NCBI RefSeq assembly: GCF_007567505.1 | Contig: NZ_CP041783.1 | Span: 744,001 to 808,000, forward strand | Origin: Shewanella donghaensis | Lineage (GTDB): Bacteria > Pseudomonadota > Gammaproteobacteria > Enterobacterales > Shewanellaceae | Direction: 5' to 3' | DNA length: 64,000 bases | Shown here: positions 8,761-20,003 of the stretch, one piece after another | Layout of the letters: the number at the start of each line of letters is the position of its first letter | Numbering within the stretch: position 1 is the stretch's first letter | Translations under genes and position numbers: made by a program | The notes under the pieces: generated by a model | What the model was told of the DNA's origin: nothing | What the model saw: only the letters and a program-made list of their open reading frames with translations | Databases searched by the model: none

Positions 8761-8878
8761 CCAATTTCGGCTTTTATTGTCATTTTGAGGCTTTTTTACT
8801 TGACGAAAACCTCTAATTTGGTAATTTTAGTACCATTAGATTTATGTAACAGATTTATAATCACTTGAGGGATATGCA

Positions 8879-9889
8879 ATGACTATCCGTGTCGCAATTA
8901 ACGGCTATGGCCGTATCGGTAGAAATGTTTTACGTGCGCTTTATGAAAGCGAAAAGGATTACCCAATTGAAATCGTAGCAGTTAACGATTTAGGTGATGC
9001 TTCAATCAATGCTCATCTGACTAAATACGATTCAGTTCATGGCCGTTTTAACGCTAAAGTAGACCATGATGATGAAGCTATTTACGTTAATGGTGATAAA
9101 ATTTTAACATTCCAAGAACGTGATCCTTCAAAATTGCCTTGGGCTGAGTTGAATGTTGATGTTGTTTACGAATGTACTGGTATTTTCACTTCTAAAGATG
9201 CGGTACAACCACATCTAACTGCTGGTGCAAAAAAAGTAATTATCTCTGCACCAGGTAAAAATGTTGATGCGACTGTGGTTTACGGTGTTAACAATGATGT
9301 ACTGACATCTGAAATGACTGTTATTTCAAATGCATCTTGTACAACTAACTGTTTAGCACCATTTGCTAAACCGTTAAATGACGAGATTGGTATTGAATCC
9401 GGTTTAATGACCACTATTCATGCTTACACGAATGACCAACGTCTATCTGATGTATATCACACAGACTTACGTCGAGCTCGTGCGGCGGCCATGTCAATGA
9501 TCCCAACTCAAACAGGTGCAGCTGCAGCTGTAGGACTTGTGGTTCCTGAGCTACAAGGTAAGTTCGACGGTTTAGCAGTACGCGTACCAACAGTAAACGT
9601 ATCGTTAGTTGATTTAACCTTTGTTGCTGCTCGTGACACTACCGTTGAAGAAATCAATGCTATTATTACTAAGGCAGCTCAAGTAGCGCCATTAAGCGAA
9701 GTATTAGCTGTCAACGTTGAGCCTTTAGTGTCTATCGATTTCAACCATAATGCGTTCTCATCAAACTTTGATGCTACTCAAACACGTGTTAATGGTCGTC
9801 TAGTTAAAGTCATGTCTTGGTATGATAACGAATGGGGTTTCAGTAACCGCATGTTAGATAATACTGTTGCATTAATGAATGCTAAATAA
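8879..9889 (+). CDS. gapA: Glyceraldehyde-3-phosphate dehydrogenase, standard length
   Basis: A 336-residue type I GAPDH. It has the NAD-binding [18 protein letters not shown] at 8-25, the catalytic cysteine C154 in SNASCTTNC, its histidine in [10 protein letters not shown], and the ending [13 protein letters not shown]. The N terminus ([10 protein letters not shown]) is also close to erythrose-4-phosphate dehydrogenase (Epd), so the substrate needs care; TIHAYTNDQ is typical of true GAPDH. Cytoplasmic. TTGAGGGATATGCAATG gives a strong ribosome-binding site. It has its own promoter region with a HexR-like box and its own terminator, so it is monocistronic. Confidence 0.95.
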   Translation: MTIRVAINGYGRIGRNVLRALYESEKDYPIEIVAVNDLGDASINAHLTKYDSVHGRFNAKVDHDDEAIYVNGDKILTFQERDPSKLPWAELNVDVVYECTGIFTSKDAVQPHLTAGAKKVIISAPGKNVDATVVYGVNNDVLTSEMTVISNASCTTNCLAPFAKPLNDEIGIESGLMTTIHAYTNDQRLSDVYHTDLRRARAAAMSMIPTQTGAAAAVGLVVPELQGKFDGLAVRVPTVNVSLVDLTFVAARDTTVEEINAIITKAAQVAPLSEVLAVNVEPLVSIDFNHNAFSSNFDATQTRVNGRLVKVMSWYDNEWGFSNRMLDNTVALMNAK

Positions 9890-9915
9890 TTATACCAATT
9901 GAAAAATTGATATAG

Positions 9916-9943
9916 AAAAGCCCTGCTTACGCAGGGCTTTTTA
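9916..9943 (+). terminator. Terminator of gapA
   Basis: Perfect 10-bp stem AAAGCCCTGC/GCAGGGCTTT, loop TTAC, T tail, 28 bases after the stop. Confidence 0.92.
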
Positions 9944-10047
9944 TTGTCTCGATAAAAACAGTGCTAGATGAAAACTGCATCAAGTGAGTTAACAAGGATG
10001 CAGAATTTTCGGGTTAGACAGTATGGGAAAAGCCATTTTTAAAACTC

Positions 10048-11115
10048 TTACGCATTGCCTTTCACTTTCATATTAAGGGTCTTAGCAAAGTTTAACATTC
10101 TGTTTAACGGTATCAGTGCTTCTTCACGCAATTCATCATTAACAAACACTTCATGTGAAGTCTTATCAGTACTGCTCAGCGATGCTTCAATAGCTTGTAA
10201 GCCATTCATCGCCATCCAAGGACAGTGTGCACAACTTTTACAGGTCGCGCCATTGCCACCCGTTGGTGCTTCAATCAATGTCTTGCCAGGGGCAGCTTGC
10301 TGCATTTTGTAAAAAATACCGCGATCTGTTGCAACAATAAACTCTTGATTATCCATTGTCTGCGCGGCTTTAATTAACTGACTAGTTGAACCCACAGCAT
10401 CCGCCAAGGCAACAACATTAGCAGGAGATTCAGGATGAACTAAAATAGCAGCACCAGGATGCTGTATCTTCAATTCACGTAATGCTTTGGCTTTAAATTC
10501 GTCATGGACAATACAGTCGCCCTGCCACATCAACATTTCTGCGCCAGTTTCTTTGGCGATATAGCTGCCTAAATGTCTGTCTGGACCCCAAATTATTTTT
10601 TTGCCTTCGCTATCAAGGTGCTCAACAATTTCAAGTGCGATGCTTGAGGTAACAACCCAATCAGCTCGCGCTTTAACAGCGGCTGATGTATTGGCGTAAA
10701 CCACAACGGTATGATCTGGGTGGGCATCGCAGAACGCAGAAAATTGTTCAATAGGGCAACCAATATCAAGTGAGCAAGTTGCTTCTAACGTTGGCATTAA
10801 AATTGTTTTCTCTGGGCTCAAAATTTTAGAGGTTTCGCCCATAAATTTAACGCCAGCAACGATTAATGTTTTAGCAGGATGATCACGACCAAATCTTGCC
10901 ATTTCTAATGAATCAGAAACACAGCCGCCAGTTTCTTCCGCTAATGCTTGGATTTCAGGATCGGTATAGTAATGTGCAACAAGAACGGCATTTTGTTCTT
11001 CTAAAAGCTGTTTAATTCTTTTTTTATATTCAGCCTTTTCGGCGTCTGCCAATAATGCAGGTTTTGCAGGAAAAGGATATTCGATTGAATCGATATTCGG
11101 TGCCGAAGTGATCAT
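10048..11115 (-). CDS. nadA: Quinolinate synthase A
   Basis: NadA condenses iminoaspartate with dihydroxyacetone phosphate to quinolinate in NAD biosynthesis and uses an oxygen-sensitive [4Fe-4S] cluster. The 355-residue length fits the E. coli type. Cluster cysteines are visible: C114 in [10 protein letters not shown], one near 201 in [11 protein letters not shown] and the C-terminal [13 protein letters not shown] near 291-297. Substrate-binding pieces such as [19 protein letters not shown] and HPESP are present. It stands alone; no nadB is adjacent. The bkd terminator hairpin lies upstream. Confidence 0.96.
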   Translation of the reverse strand: MITSAPNIDSIEYPFPAKPALLADAEKAEYKKRIKQLLEEQNAVLVAHYYTDPEIQALAEETGGCVSDSLEMARFGRDHPAKTLIVAGVKFMGETSKILSPEKTILMPTLEATCSLDIGCPIEQFSAFCDAHPDHTVVVYANTSAAVKARADWVVTSSIALEIVEHLDSEGKKIIWGPDRHLGSYIAKETGAEMLMWQGDCIVHDEFKAKALRELKIQHPGAAILVHPESPANVVALADAVGSTSQLIKAAQTMDNQEFIVATDRGIFYKMQQAAPGKTLIEAPTGGNGATCKSCAHCPWMAMNGLQAIEASLSSTDKTSHEVFVNDELREEALIPLNRMLNFAKTLNMKVKGNA

Positions 11116-11171
11116 TATGGTTCCGAGAAGTTACAACGTTTGGGGATTATACAAAAACATCTCATAAAATT

Positions 11172-11194
11172 AAAGGACGCTTTCGCGTCCTTTT
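11172..11194 (-). terminator. Terminator of the bkd operon
   Basis: Perfect 9-bp stem AAAGGACGC/GCGTCCTTT with loop TTTC; on the minus strand it is followed by an interrupted T tract. It lies 38 bases past the bkdB stop. Confidence 0.8.
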
Positions 11195-11231
11195 AGTCTA
11201 CTCAATATCTAGATTGACAATATGAGATTTA

Positions 11232-12809
11232 CTAGCGCATTGCTAATAGCATCTCTTGAGGCTGTTCAAGGTATTGTTTCCACAGATTACAGAATCGGGC
11301 TATTGTTCCGCCATCGATAACTCGATGATCACCAGACCAACTTACTTGCATAATCTTACGTGCTTCAACTTCACCTTTATCATTAAAACGAGGCAAAGTT
11401 TGCAACTTACCCAATGCAACAATAGCCACTTCTGGTTTATTGATAATCGGTGTTGCAACGGTACCACCTAGTGCGCCGATATTTGAGATAGAAATTGTTC
11501 CACCTTTTAAATCAGCTGGTGAGACTCTGCCGCTTCGGGCAGCTGTTGTTAAACGTGTAATCTCAGCTGCAACTTCTAAGATAGATTTATCTTGGACGTC
11601 TTTGACATTAGGCACTAATAAACCAACTTTAGAGTCTACAGCCATCCCAATATTATGTGATGCTTTAAAGGTCAGCTCAGTACAATCAGCATTAACTTGG
11701 CTGTTTAATACTGGGAAACTATTTATTGCTAATGACATTGCTTTCATAAAGAAAGGCATCATGGTCAATTTAACTTCATCAGTAGAATAGCGTTGCTTCA
11801 TTTCAGCACGCAAGGCGACTAAGTCAGTAAGGTCAAATTCTTCGCAATAGGTAAAATGTGGAATAGTCGATACTGATTCAACCATCATTCTAGCCATTAC
11901 AGCTTTAACACCTTTAATAGGTTCTACTATATCAGCAGCAGATTTGACGACTGGAGCGCTTATAGACTGAGGATTATCCGCTACTGATGCAACAGGACTA
12001 CTAGTAACCGTAGTCGGCGCTGCGCCGCTAACATGAGCTTCTACATCTTCTTTAAACACACGGCCATTCTTACCTGTACCCTTCACATCAGCAATATTGA
12101 TATCTAAACTGCGCGATAATCGTCTAACTGCAGGGCTAGCTAAGGCTTTACCTTGTGCAACAGGTTCAGATGACACTACCGTGGTTGGTGATGCTTGTAC
12201 CGCTTGGGTATTCGCAGCAATAACTGCTGTTGTTGATTCAACTTCGATAGCAAATAAAGGCTCATGTACTTTTGCTAACTGACCTTTTCGATAATGAAGT
12301 TTAGCAATCTTGCCGTTTTTAATCGCAGGGATTTGAACAAGGGCTTTATCAGTCATAACATCAGCAATGGGTTGGTCTTCAACAACCATCTCACCTTCTT
12401 CGACTAGCCAATCAACAAGTTCACACTCTACTATCCCTTCACCAATATCAGGCAAAAGAAATTCTTCAATCGTTTTACCAGCAACAGCTTTAGTTTCAAC
12501 AGAAGCTGTATCAGTTTCAGTTGTTGCAATATGTTCTGCTGCATCATTAGTTGTTTCAACAGCTACTACACCGTCAATTTCAACGGCATAAAGCGGTGCA
12601 TGCACTTTGGCAATTTCACCTTTTGCATAATAAAGCTTAGTAATCACGCCACCATGTGGTGCAGGAATCTGAACTAATGCTTTATCAGTCATCACATCAG
12701 CTATGGGTTGATCTTCAACAACTACATCGCCTTCTTTGACCATCCAATCCACTAGTTCACATTCAACAACGCCTTCACCAATGTCAGGCAAAATAAAATC
12801 TTTTATCAT
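11232..12809 (-). CDS. bkdB: Branched-chain alpha-keto acid dehydrogenase E2 (lipoamide acyltransferase)
   Basis: A 525-residue E2 core of the branched-chain 2-oxo acid dehydrogenase complex; it transfers acyl groups from lipoate to CoA. Two lipoyl domains are nearly identical (about 3-78 and 117-192), with lipoyl lysines K43 and K155 in MTDKALVQIP. An Ala/Val/Thr/Pro linker follows, then an E1/E3-binding domain (ASPAVRRLSRSLDINIADVKG), a second linker and the catalytic domain ending with the active site SGDHRVIDGGT. Third gene of the bkdA1-bkdA2-bkdB operon, 9 bases after bkdA2. No E3 (lpdA) is adjacent, so the complex must share one from elsewhere. Confidence 0.95.
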   Translation of the reverse strand: MIKDFILPDIGEGVVECELVDWMVKEGDVVVEDQPIADVMTDKALVQIPAPHGGVITKLYYAKGEIAKVHAPLYAVEIDGVVAVETTNDAAEHIATTETDTASVETKAVAGKTIEEFLLPDIGEGIVECELVDWLVEEGEMVVEDQPIADVMTDKALVQIPAIKNGKIAKLHYRKGQLAKVHEPLFAIEVESTTAVIAANTQAVQASPTTVVSSEPVAQGKALASPAVRRLSRSLDINIADVKGTGKNGRVFKEDVEAHVSGAAPTTVTSSPVASVADNPQSISAPVVKSAADIVEPIKGVKAVMARMMVESVSTIPHFTYCEEFDLTDLVALRAEMKQRYSTDEVKLTMMPFFMKAMSLAINSFPVLNSQVNADCTELTFKASHNIGMAVDSKVGLLVPNVKDVQDKSILEVAAEITRLTTAARSGRVSPADLKGGTISISNIGALGGTVATPIINKPEVAIVALGKLQTLPRFNDKGEVEARKIMQVSWSGDHRVIDGGTIARFCNLWKQYLEQPQEMLLAMR

Positions 12810-12818
12810 ATCTTGCTC

Positions 12819-13796
12819 CTAGTAATTCACTGATGCTTTTATGGCTTCGAATGTTTTTAATTCATCAGGCATATATTCTTTTTCATGGATCAACGGATAA
12901 GGCGTATCAAGACCACAAACACGACTTATTGGAGACTCAAGGCTTAAGAAGCATTCTTGCTGTATGGTTGCCGCTATTTCACCGGCAAAGCCTCCCGTTA
13001 ACGGCGCTTCATGGTTTATTAATAAACGACCCGTTTTCTTAACTGAAGCTGCAACGGTTTCTATATCCCAAGGCGATAGAGTACGTAAATCGATAATCTC
13101 TGATGAAATACCTTCTTTTTCAGCCATTACAGCCGCTTTTTCAAGGATTTCCATTTGAGCGCCCCAACCTAGTAACGTAATGTCGGTACCAGATTTAACC
13201 ACCTCAGCCTTACCTATTTCGATTTCGTAATCACCAGCAGGAACTTCGCCAACAGATGCACGATAAAGTCGCTTAGGCTCAAAGAATATAATTGGGTTAG
13301 GATCGCGAATAGCTGCGAGTAACAAACCTTTCGCTTGTTCAGGGTTTCTTGGAATAATGACTTTCAGACCAGGAGTTTGGGTAAAATAAGCTTCAGGTGA
13401 TTGAGAATGATAATGACCACCCGCAATACCGCCGCCATATGGCGTTCTGAAAGTTAACCCACCAACGTCAAATTGATTACCACTACGGTAGCGGAACTTA
13501 GCCGATTCGTTTACGATTTGATCGAATGCAGGAAAGATATAATCAGCAAATTGAATTTCAGCAACGGCTGTCATCCCATTTGACGCTAAACCATTCGCAA
13601 AACCAGCAATGCCCTGTTCTGTTAAAGGGGTATTGAAACAACGATCACGGCCAAATTTCTCTTGGAGTCCTGACGTAGCACGGAAAACTCCACCAAAGTG
13701 TCCAACATCTTCACCAAATACAACCATGTTTTTATCAGCTTGCATAGCGATTGATAAAGCATCATTGATGGCGTGTAACATATTCATTTCTGCCAC
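12819..13796 (-). CDS. bkdA2: Branched-chain alpha-keto acid dehydrogenase E1 beta subunit
   Basis: A 325-residue E1 beta subunit that pairs with BkdA1 in the thiamine diphosphate-dependent decarboxylation of leucine-, isoleucine- and valine-derived keto acids. Typical stretches are seen: [54 protein letters not shown] and the C-terminal [15 protein letters not shown]. Its start lies 2 bases after the bkdA1 stop, so translation is probably coupled. The glycine-rich [15 protein letters not shown] fits branched-chain enzymes better than pyruvate dehydrogenase. Confidence 0.95.
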   Translation of the reverse strand: MAEMNMLHAINDALSIAMQADKNMVVFGEDVGHFGGVFRATSGLQEKFGRDRCFNTPLTEQGIAGFANGLASNGMTAVAEIQFADYIFPAFDQIVNESAKFRYRSGNQFDVGGLTFRTPYGGGIAGGHYHSQSPEAYFTQTPGLKVIIPRNPEQAKGLLLAAIRDPNPIIFFEPKRLYRASVGEVPAGDYEIEIGKAEVVKSGTDITLLGWGAQMEILEKAAVMAEKEGISSEIIDLRTLSPWDIETVAASVKKTGRLLINHEAPLTGGFAGEIAATIQQECFLSLESPISRVCGLDTPYPLIHEKEYMPDELKTFEAIKASVNY

Positions 13797-13798
13797 GA

Positions 13799-14977
13799 CT
13801 AGATTCTCCCTGCACTTTTTGGATACGACTTCGGATATTTTTTAATGTGTTGTTTTAGATCCGCTAATTGTTTCTCTAAAGCTGGTGTCGGTTTATCCAA
13901 TACATCAGTGATTAATAAATCAATATGTGGCAACGGTACTTTCTCAGCAACTTTCACTGCATTAAGCACTTCTTCACGGTATTTCTCATATGCTGAAGCA
14001 TCGTCTTTTTCGTTTAGCCAATCTTTATTGATCATCCAAAGTTTGAAGCGTTTAACTGGGTCATGTTGCTCCCACTTGGCTTCTTCTTCTTTTGAACGAT
14101 AACCTGAAGGATCATCAGATGATGAATGCGCACCTAAACGATATGTCATCGCTTCAATAAGTACTGGGGCGTTATGTTCTAATGCATGAGCACGCGCTTG
14201 TTGGGTCGCAGCAAGGACTGCAAGCATGTCATTACCGTCAACACGTATAGTATGCATGCCGTAACCAACGCCGCGACTTGCAATACCATTACCTGCAAAT
14301 TGCTCTTCAGTCGGTGTGGAAATAGCATAACCATTATTACGACAAAAAAAGATGGTTGGAGATTTCAATACCGCAGCCATATTAAGACCAGCATGGAAAT
14401 CCCCCTCTGATGCAGCGCCTTCACCAAAATAACAAATGGCAACATTCCGTTTGCCTTGTAATTTAAAAGCGTGTGCAACACCGGTAGCTTGTGGTATTTG
14501 AGTCGCAAGTGGCGATGAAATAGTCTGGTAATTTAATTCTTTACTACCGTAATGAATTGGCATCTGTCTGCCTTTACCTAAATCCTTTTCATTGCTGAAC
14601 ATTTGATTCATAAATTGTTCAGTCGTAAAGCCACGGTAACGCAGTGATGCATGCTCTCTATACTGAGCCAAGATAACATCGCCATCATCTAATGCAGCGG
14701 TACTGCCAATGATTGATGCTTCTTCACCAGTACAAGTCATATAAAAACTGATACGGCCTTGTCTTTGTGCGCTTAGCATACGCTCATCTAATACTCGGGT
14801 GAAAACACAAGTATCATGAATACGTTCAGCCAAGGCTTTATCAATAACGGGCATAACGGCATTTTCGTAAGTAGTGCCATCTGCTTGCAAAATTTTTAAA
14901 ATCGGAATGTGCAATGAAGCTTTGTCTAAGAAGCTGACACGATGCACTGTTTCATTAGTCAGTGTTGCGTTGCTCAT
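13799..14977 (-). CDS. bkdA1: Branched-chain alpha-keto acid dehydrogenase E1 alpha subunit
   Basis: A 392-residue E1 alpha subunit. The thiamine diphosphate motif is [21 protein letters not shown] through to RNNGYAIS, and the substrate side has [12 protein letters not shown] and the phosphorylation-loop-like [16 protein letters not shown]. First gene of the three-gene bkd operon for branched-chain amino acid breakdown and branched fatty acid primer supply. The perfect palindrome about 63 bases upstream may be the operator that links the operon to branched-chain amino acid control. Confidence 0.95.
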   Translation of the reverse strand: MSNATLTNETVHRVSFLDKASLHIPILKILQADGTTYENAVMPVIDKALAERIHDTCVFTRVLDERMLSAQRQGRISFYMTCTGEEASIIGSTAALDDGDVILAQYREHASLRYRGFTTEQFMNQMFSNEKDLGKGRQMPIHYGSKELNYQTISSPLATQIPQATGVAHAFKLQGKRNVAICYFGEGAASEGDFHAGLNMAAVLKSPTIFFCRNNGYAISTPTEEQFAGNGIASRGVGYGMHTIRVDGNDMLAVLAATQQARAHALEHNAPVLIEAMTYRLGAHSSSDDPSGYRSKEEEAKWEQHDPVKRFKLWMINKDWLNEKDDASAYEKYREEVLNAVKVAEKVPLPHIDLLITDVLDKPTPALEKQLADLKQHIKKYPKSYPKSAGRI

Positions 14978-15039
14978 ATTGTGCTCTTGTTATTTATAGC
15001 TTTAAAAATTAAAGCGTAATTATTATATGCGAACGAACA

Positions 15040-15053
15040 TTACGTTAACGTAA
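15040..15053. promoter_or_regulatory. Palindrome upstream of bkdA1, LiuR-type operator candidate
   Basis: TTACGTTAACGTAA is a perfect 14-bp palindrome 63 bases upstream of the bkdA1 start. The double ACGT core resembles, from memory, sites of the MerR-family regulator LiuR, which controls branched-chain amino acid degradation in gammaproteobacteria. Confidence 0.5.
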
Positions 15054-15126
15054 ACTTTCTATCAACCAATGTTCATTCCACTGAGTGAATAACCTGTCAT
15101 ATAAAATGTATATTTAGCTTTACAAT

Positions 15127-16158
15127 TTATTGGATGTATTCATTAGGCGCTGGTACTAAGCATAGTACTGTACGTTGCCCTACTGGTACATTTTCATTCG
15201 GAAAAACGATAGCTTCATACGGATGTGATACACAAATACTGGTACCACCCTCAGTTGCCAAGACATGCCCCTGGTCAAATCCTGAAAAATTAACCGTTGA
15301 TTTATCAAAAGTAAATTTAAAATCGTCAAAGTGTTTGTTAATAGAGCGAGACACTTTATATAAATGCAGTTTATCTTTATCCAATGGCGCTACGTTAACG
15401 TTTTGCTCAGTGATTAGCTGTAATAACATGGTCTTAGTATTAGCAAACTTAGCCATATCATTTTCGCCAAAAGGCATCACTTTTCCTAGTTCAACGGTAA
15501 ACGCATCTGCTTTGAATTGTTCTGATGAATAATAGCTAAAAGTAGTGGTAGGTTCATGATGGAATAAAATTGTATCAACATCACATCCAGCTAAGAACAT
15601 AATTTGATCGGCACTAAAGCTACGACCAGGCCTGTAGGGATATATCGCAAACTTTTCATGTTTAGATGGTTTGATTGCAGTGTGTAAATCATAGTGAATA
15701 CGTTGCGAATGCTCATTATCTAGAAAAAAGTCGGCTACATATTGCTCTAATTGTTTAGCTCGAACCCTTTCCTTATTACATAAGCCTTCACCAGCAGAAT
15801 GAGCACCACTGAACAAACGATTCATATTTTCTTCTACAAAACGTGTTTGCGTCAGTATGGACTCAGGGTTACCTATCAAAAATAAAACTCTCTGCTTAGC
15901 TACAATTGTTTCACTTAATAACTGATTAATCAGTTCATTACAGATTTCAATTGGCGCAGTTTCATTACCATGAATGGCACAGGACAAAACGATATCCTTA
16001 GTCGACCCCTTAGCAGGATTAAAACTAATGACACCGTTATCTAAAATATTGACTGTGGTTTGATTCGAAAGGACGAAGGAGTGGCTTACTACCTTGTTAT
16101 TGATGTTATCTATGGTAAAAGCTAGAAAATCTTTATCATTCATTAGTTTTTGAAACAC
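15127..16158 (-). CDS. astE: Succinylglutamate desuccinylase
   Basis: AstE hydrolyses N-succinylglutamate to succinate and glutamate, the last step of the arginine succinyltransferase pathway. The 343-residue protein shows the zinc carboxypeptidase/aspartoacylase motifs: CAIHGNETAPIE (His and Glu ligands, near 61-72), IGNPESI, ENMNRLF, the zinc histidine in HYDLHTAI and the catalytic Glu in VELGKVMPFGEN. No other ast genes are adjacent; I recall astE standing apart from astCAD in Shewanella. Cytoplasmic. It is divergent from msrA. Confidence 0.93.
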   Translation of the reverse strand: MFQKLMNDKDFLAFTIDNINNKVVSHSFVLSNQTTVNILDNGVISFNPAKGSTKDIVLSCAIHGNETAPIEICNELINQLLSETIVAKQRVLFLIGNPESILTQTRFVEENMNRLFSGAHSAGEGLCNKERVRAKQLEQYVADFFLDNEHSQRIHYDLHTAIKPSKHEKFAIYPYRPGRSFSADQIMFLAGCDVDTILFHHEPTTTFSYYSSEQFKADAFTVELGKVMPFGENDMAKFANTKTMLLQLITEQNVNVAPLDKDKLHLYKVSRSINKHFDDFKFTFDKSTVNFSGFDQGHVLATEGGTSICVSHPYEAIVFPNENVPVGQRTVLCLVPAPNEYIQ

Positions 16159-16332
16159 GCTGACTCCTTGAATGCGGCATTAAAAATTGAATGGTATCAA
16201 ACGATAGCTAGATTCTACCACATCTGGGGGAAGCTAACGTTAAGTAACATTTAACAGACTGTAAATCTTTACTTGCATTTTTTTTGGTATCCAATATAAT
16301 TTTAGCCATCTAGACTTCTTTACGGATAATTT

Positions 16333-16812
16333 ATGACTATAGCAACTTTTGGTGCAGGCTGTTTTTGGGGCGTTGAGCATTTCTTCAGACAAGTAAACGG
16401 TGTTGTTGCAGCAGAATGTGGTTATATGGGTGGTAACGATAAGTACCAAACTTATGAACAAGTCAAAGCTGGCGCTACAGGTCATGCTGAAGTCGTACAA
16501 ATTGAATATGATGAGACTGTTGTTAGTTACGATGAGTTATTAACTGTTTTTTGGCAAAATCACAATCCAACCACGTTGAACATGCAAGGTGCTGATATCG
16601 GTAATCAATATCGCAGTACTATATTTACACATGACGACGCTCAAAAAGAGATTGCACAACAGTCTAAACTTGCACTTACAAAAAGTGGCAAGTGGGGATC
16701 GAAACTTATAGTCACTGAAATAACTTCAGTGCAAACTTTTCATCCGGCTGAAGAATATCACCAAAATTATTTACAAAAGAATGACTTACCTAGTTGCCAT
16801 ATCAGTTTTTAA
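16333..16812 (+). CDS. msrA: Peptide methionine sulfoxide reductase MsrA
   Basis: Reduces methionine S-sulfoxide in proteins. The active site GAGCFWGVEHFFRQVNGV sits at the N terminus (Cys near residue 10), and the rest follows the short MsrA type of about 160 residues (YMGG, HAEVVQIEYDE, FWQNHNPTT, GNQYRSTIF, FHPAEEYHQNYL). The resolving cysteine is probably the one in LPSCHISF at the C terminus. Monocistronic, with its own hairpin downstream, and followed by trxB, whose thioredoxin pathway supplies its electrons. Confidence 0.95.
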   Translation: MTIATFGAGCFWGVEHFFRQVNGVVAAECGYMGGNDKYQTYEQVKAGATGHAEVVQIEYDETVVSYDELLTVFWQNHNPTTLNMQGADIGNQYRSTIFTHDDAQKEIAQQSKLALTKSGKWGSKLIVTEITSVQTFHPAEEYHQNYLQKNDLPSCHISF

Positions 16813-16822
16813 CACTAGAAAG

Positions 16823-16851
16823 CACCAACAATCCTGTTGTTGGTGTGTTTT
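16823..16851 (+). terminator. Terminator of msrA
   Basis: Perfect 9-bp stem CACCAACAA/TTGTTGGTG, loop TCCTG, then GTGTTTTA. The T tail is imperfect. Confidence 0.65.
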
Positions 16852-16953
16852 ATGTACATAATCGATTACCTCAATCTATATCTTAGTGCTAACTGCGCTT
16901 TACCCCACTCTGTAAATTCCCTACAATCCATTCAAATTGCTTAAGGCATGTAA

Positions 16954-17922
<969 letters not shown>

Positions 17923-17971
17923 ATTCGTCAGTTTGTAATCAACTAGGTTACACACAGTGAGCTAGTAACGA

Positions 17972-18001
17972 GAAGCCATCCATTATTGTGATGGCTTTTT
18001 T
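17972..18001 (+). terminator. Terminator of trxB
   Basis: Stem AGCCATC/GATGGCT region (GAAGCCATC with GATGGCTTT), loop of about nine bases, then a T run. Confidence 0.8.
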
Positions 18002-18122
18002 ATGGTTTGTATTTTATCTATTTAATATACAAGGTTATAAAAAGTTTGGTTCAGTTGTTAATTATGCCTAAAGTTCAGCATAAACAACTAAAGCTAGCAA
18101 ACGGGAGCTAGCTGACATGATA

Positions 18123-18695
18123 CTAAGTCCTGATAACTTCCATGCTGTATAAAACAACTTCCGCATCACCGACTACATCAGGATGCTGTTGTTTATTAAT
18201 GAACTGCATACCCAATTTTTTCATTATATTAATTGAGCCTACATTGTTTTCATCAGCAATCGCTGAAAACTTTACGACATCAAGTTGATGTTTAATTAAT
18301 AAATCAATTATTGCTTTAGCACTTTCTGTAGCAAAGCCTTGGCCCCAAGCAGATTTCTTAAACCGCCAGCCAATTTCAAGATTATCAAACTCTGGTGTTT
18401 CTGTAAAAAATCCCATAGGGCGAATCAAGACCCAACCTACGAAATTGTCCCTGTCATCAGCATGCCCTTGTATGTTTTTATTAAATACTTTCCATAAGCC
18501 CCAACCTTTAACTGGCTTTAAATAACTCTTCAATCGTGGGATATAAATATTATTAATGTCTGCTCTAGAAGTCAGCACGCCACCGTTGATATATTTCATT
18601 ACGTTAGGATCTTGGTCCAAATCGTAAAGCAAATCGGCATCATCAAGTGTCATTATAGAAATTGATAATCTGTCTGTTGTTAATTGGTTTTTCAT
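18123..18695 (-). CDS. GNAT-family N-acetyltransferase (RimJ/RimL type)
   Basis: About 190 residues. The opening NQLTTDRLSISIMTLDDADLLYDL is the usual start of RimL-like GNAT proteins, and the acetyl-CoA motif is seen as EIGWRFKKSAWGQGFATESAKAIIDLL followed by ENNVGSINIMKKLGM. The frame is open to an ATG at 18722, but MKNQL at 18695 is chosen because GGAAATAGAT precedes it at a usable distance and the family begins here. The substrate is not known. Single gene between trxB and the rplT terminator, transcribed in the same direction as the rplT operon. Confidence 0.82.
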   Translation of the reverse strand: MKNQLTTDRLSISIMTLDDADLLYDLDQDPNVMKYINGGVLTSRADINNIYIPRLKSYLKPVKGWGLWKVFNKNIQGHADDRDNFVGWVLIRPMGFFTETPEFDNLEIGWRFKKSAWGQGFATESAKAIIDLLIKHQLDVVKFSAIADENNVGSINIMKKLGMQFINKQQHPDVVGDAEVVLYSMEVIRT

Positions 18696-18750
18696 AATAT
18701 CTATTTCCATAAAATTGATCATATTGACAACACTCTAAATTTTAGACATA

Positions 18751-18778
18751 AAAAAAGGAACCCTAAGGTTCCTTTTTT
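18751..18778 (-). terminator. Terminator of the thrS-infC-rpmI-rplT operon
   Basis: Perfect 12-bp stem AAAAAAGGAACC/GGTTCCTTTTTT with loop CTAA, 17 bases past the rplT stop. Symmetric, so it could also work on the plus strand. Confidence 0.92.
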
Positions 18779-18794
18779 AAAGAATAATAACTAA

Positions 18795-19154
18795 TTACTT
18801 AGCTAAAGCTTCTTTTGCTTTTTCAACTAAAATTGTGAAAACAACTTTGTCGAATACAGCGATGTCAGCCAAAATCTTACGATCGATTTCGATCGAAGCT
18901 TTTTTAAGACCGTTAATGAAACGGCTATAAGAAAGACCATTTTGACGAGAGGCCGCATTGATACGTGCAATCCAAAGTTGACGGAATTGACGTTTCTTTT
19001 GACGACGGTCACGGTAAGCATATTGACCAGCTTTAGTTACTGCTTGAACAGCAACACGGAAAGTACGAGAGCGAGCTCCGTAATAACCTTTGGCTAATTT
19101 AAGTACTTTTTTGTGACGAGCACGAGCGGTTACACCACGCTTAACTCTAGGCAT
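18795..19154 (-). CDS. rplT: 50S ribosomal protein L20
   Basis: 119 residues, the usual size. The basic N terminus [23 protein letters not shown] and the middle [23 protein letters not shown] are diagnostic for L20, an early 50S assembly protein that binds 23S rRNA. In E. coli L20 also represses rpmI-rplT translation through a pseudoknot; I did not trace that structure here. GGAGATATGAACAATG gives a strong ribosome-binding site. Last gene of the operon. Confidence 0.98.
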   Translation of the reverse strand: MPRVKRGVTARARHKKVLKLAKGYYGARSRTFRVAVQAVTKAGQYAYRDRRQKKRQFRQLWIARINAASRQNGLSYSRFINGLKKASIEIDRKILADIAVFDKVVFTILVEKAKEALAK

Positions 19155-19172
19155 TGTTCATATCTCCTTTAA

Positions 19173-19367
19173 TTAAGCGTATGGTAGTTGACGTGCAATT
19201 GCTGGCACATCAGACTTGGCTACTAAACATTTAGCACGTAAGTGACGTTTACGCTTAGTGCTCTTCTTTGTCAAAATATGACGTAAGTGTGCCTGTTTAC
19301 GCTTGAAACCATTAGCGGTTTTTCTGAAGCGTTTTTGGACACCCTTATCTGTTTTCATTTTAGGCAT
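19173..19367 (-). CDS. rpmI: 50S ribosomal protein L35
   Basis: 64 residues starting [22 protein letters not shown] and ending with the conserved [18 protein letters not shown]. The frame is open 8 codons further upstream, but the family always begins at MPKMK, and GCGGAGTTTTAGCAATG places a good ribosome-binding site before 19367. Part of the large subunit; sits between infC and rplT as in most bacteria. Confidence 0.97.
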   Translation of the reverse strand: MPKMKTDKGVQKRFRKTANGFKRKQAHLRHILTKKSTKRKRHLRAKCLVAKSDVPAIARQLPYA

Positions 19368-19457
19368 TGCTAAAACTCCGCATTGGGACATTAATAAAAC
19401 GCAAGGCGAGCAAAATCCTTAACAAGGACTTTGCTACTTTTTTAATTGGTTGCCCTA

Positions 19458-20000
19458 CTATTTCTTTTTAGGTGCTAGGACCATAACTGCTTGTCGACCT
19501 TCCATTTTCGGGAAAGATTCAACAACAGCATATGTTTCCAAATCTGCTTTGATACGGTTCAAAAGATCCATACCTAAGCTTTGGTGTGCCATTTCGCGAC
19601 CACGGAAACGCAGCGTAATTTTCGCTTTGTCCCCATCTTCTAGAAAACGAATCAGGTTGCGTAGTTTTACCTGATAGTCGTTTTCATCAGTGCCAGGACG
19701 GAATTTAATTTCCTTCAGCTGGACCTGTTTCTGCTTCTTCTTTTGTTCTTTTTGAGCTTTCGCTTTATCAAAAAGGAACTTACCGTAGTCCATGATGCGA
19801 CAGACCGGTGGCTCAGCATTAGGACTGATTTCAACTAGGTCTACACCCGCTTCATCAGCTAATTCTTGAGCCTGTGAAATACTTACGATACCAACTGCTT
19901 CGCCTTCGATATCTGATAGGCGAACTTCTGGTACACCAGTGATTTCATCGTTAATACGATTAGGGGCTGGCTGTCGCCCTGCTGCTCTCTTGATCTTTAT
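19458..20000 (-). CDS. infC: Translation initiation factor IF-3, with AUA start codon
   Basis: IF-3 binds the 30S subunit and rejects non-canonical start codons. The frame reads [19 protein letters not shown]... through [23 protein letters not shown] and FRGREMAHQ to APKKK, a normal 180-residue IF-3. The first in-frame ATG is at 19793, in the middle of the protein, and a stop (TAG, 20006-20004) closes the frame upstream. The only start with a proper ribosome-binding site is ATA at 20000, with GGAGG eight bases before it. E. coli infC uses the equally rare AUU so that IF-3 limits its own synthesis. The gene starts 3 bases after the thrS stop, in the same frame. Confidence 0.93.
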   Translation of the reverse strand: MKIKRAAGRQPAPNRINDEITGVPEVRLSDIEGEAVGIVSISQAQELADEAGVDLVEISPNAEPPVCRIMDYGKFLFDKAKAQKEQKKKQKQVQLKEIKFRPGTDENDYQVKLRNLIRFLEDGDKAKITLRFRGREMAHQSLGMDLLNRIKADLETYAVVESFPKMEGRQAVMVLAPKKK

Positions 20001-20003
20001 GAC

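Noticed and set aside
19458..19793. IF-3 as a 111-residue protein starting at the internal ATG
   Set aside because: The frame continues upstream with the conserved IF-3 N-terminal domain back to an ATA start with a GGAGG; the internal ATG codes for the Met in the conserved RIMDYGKF stretch.
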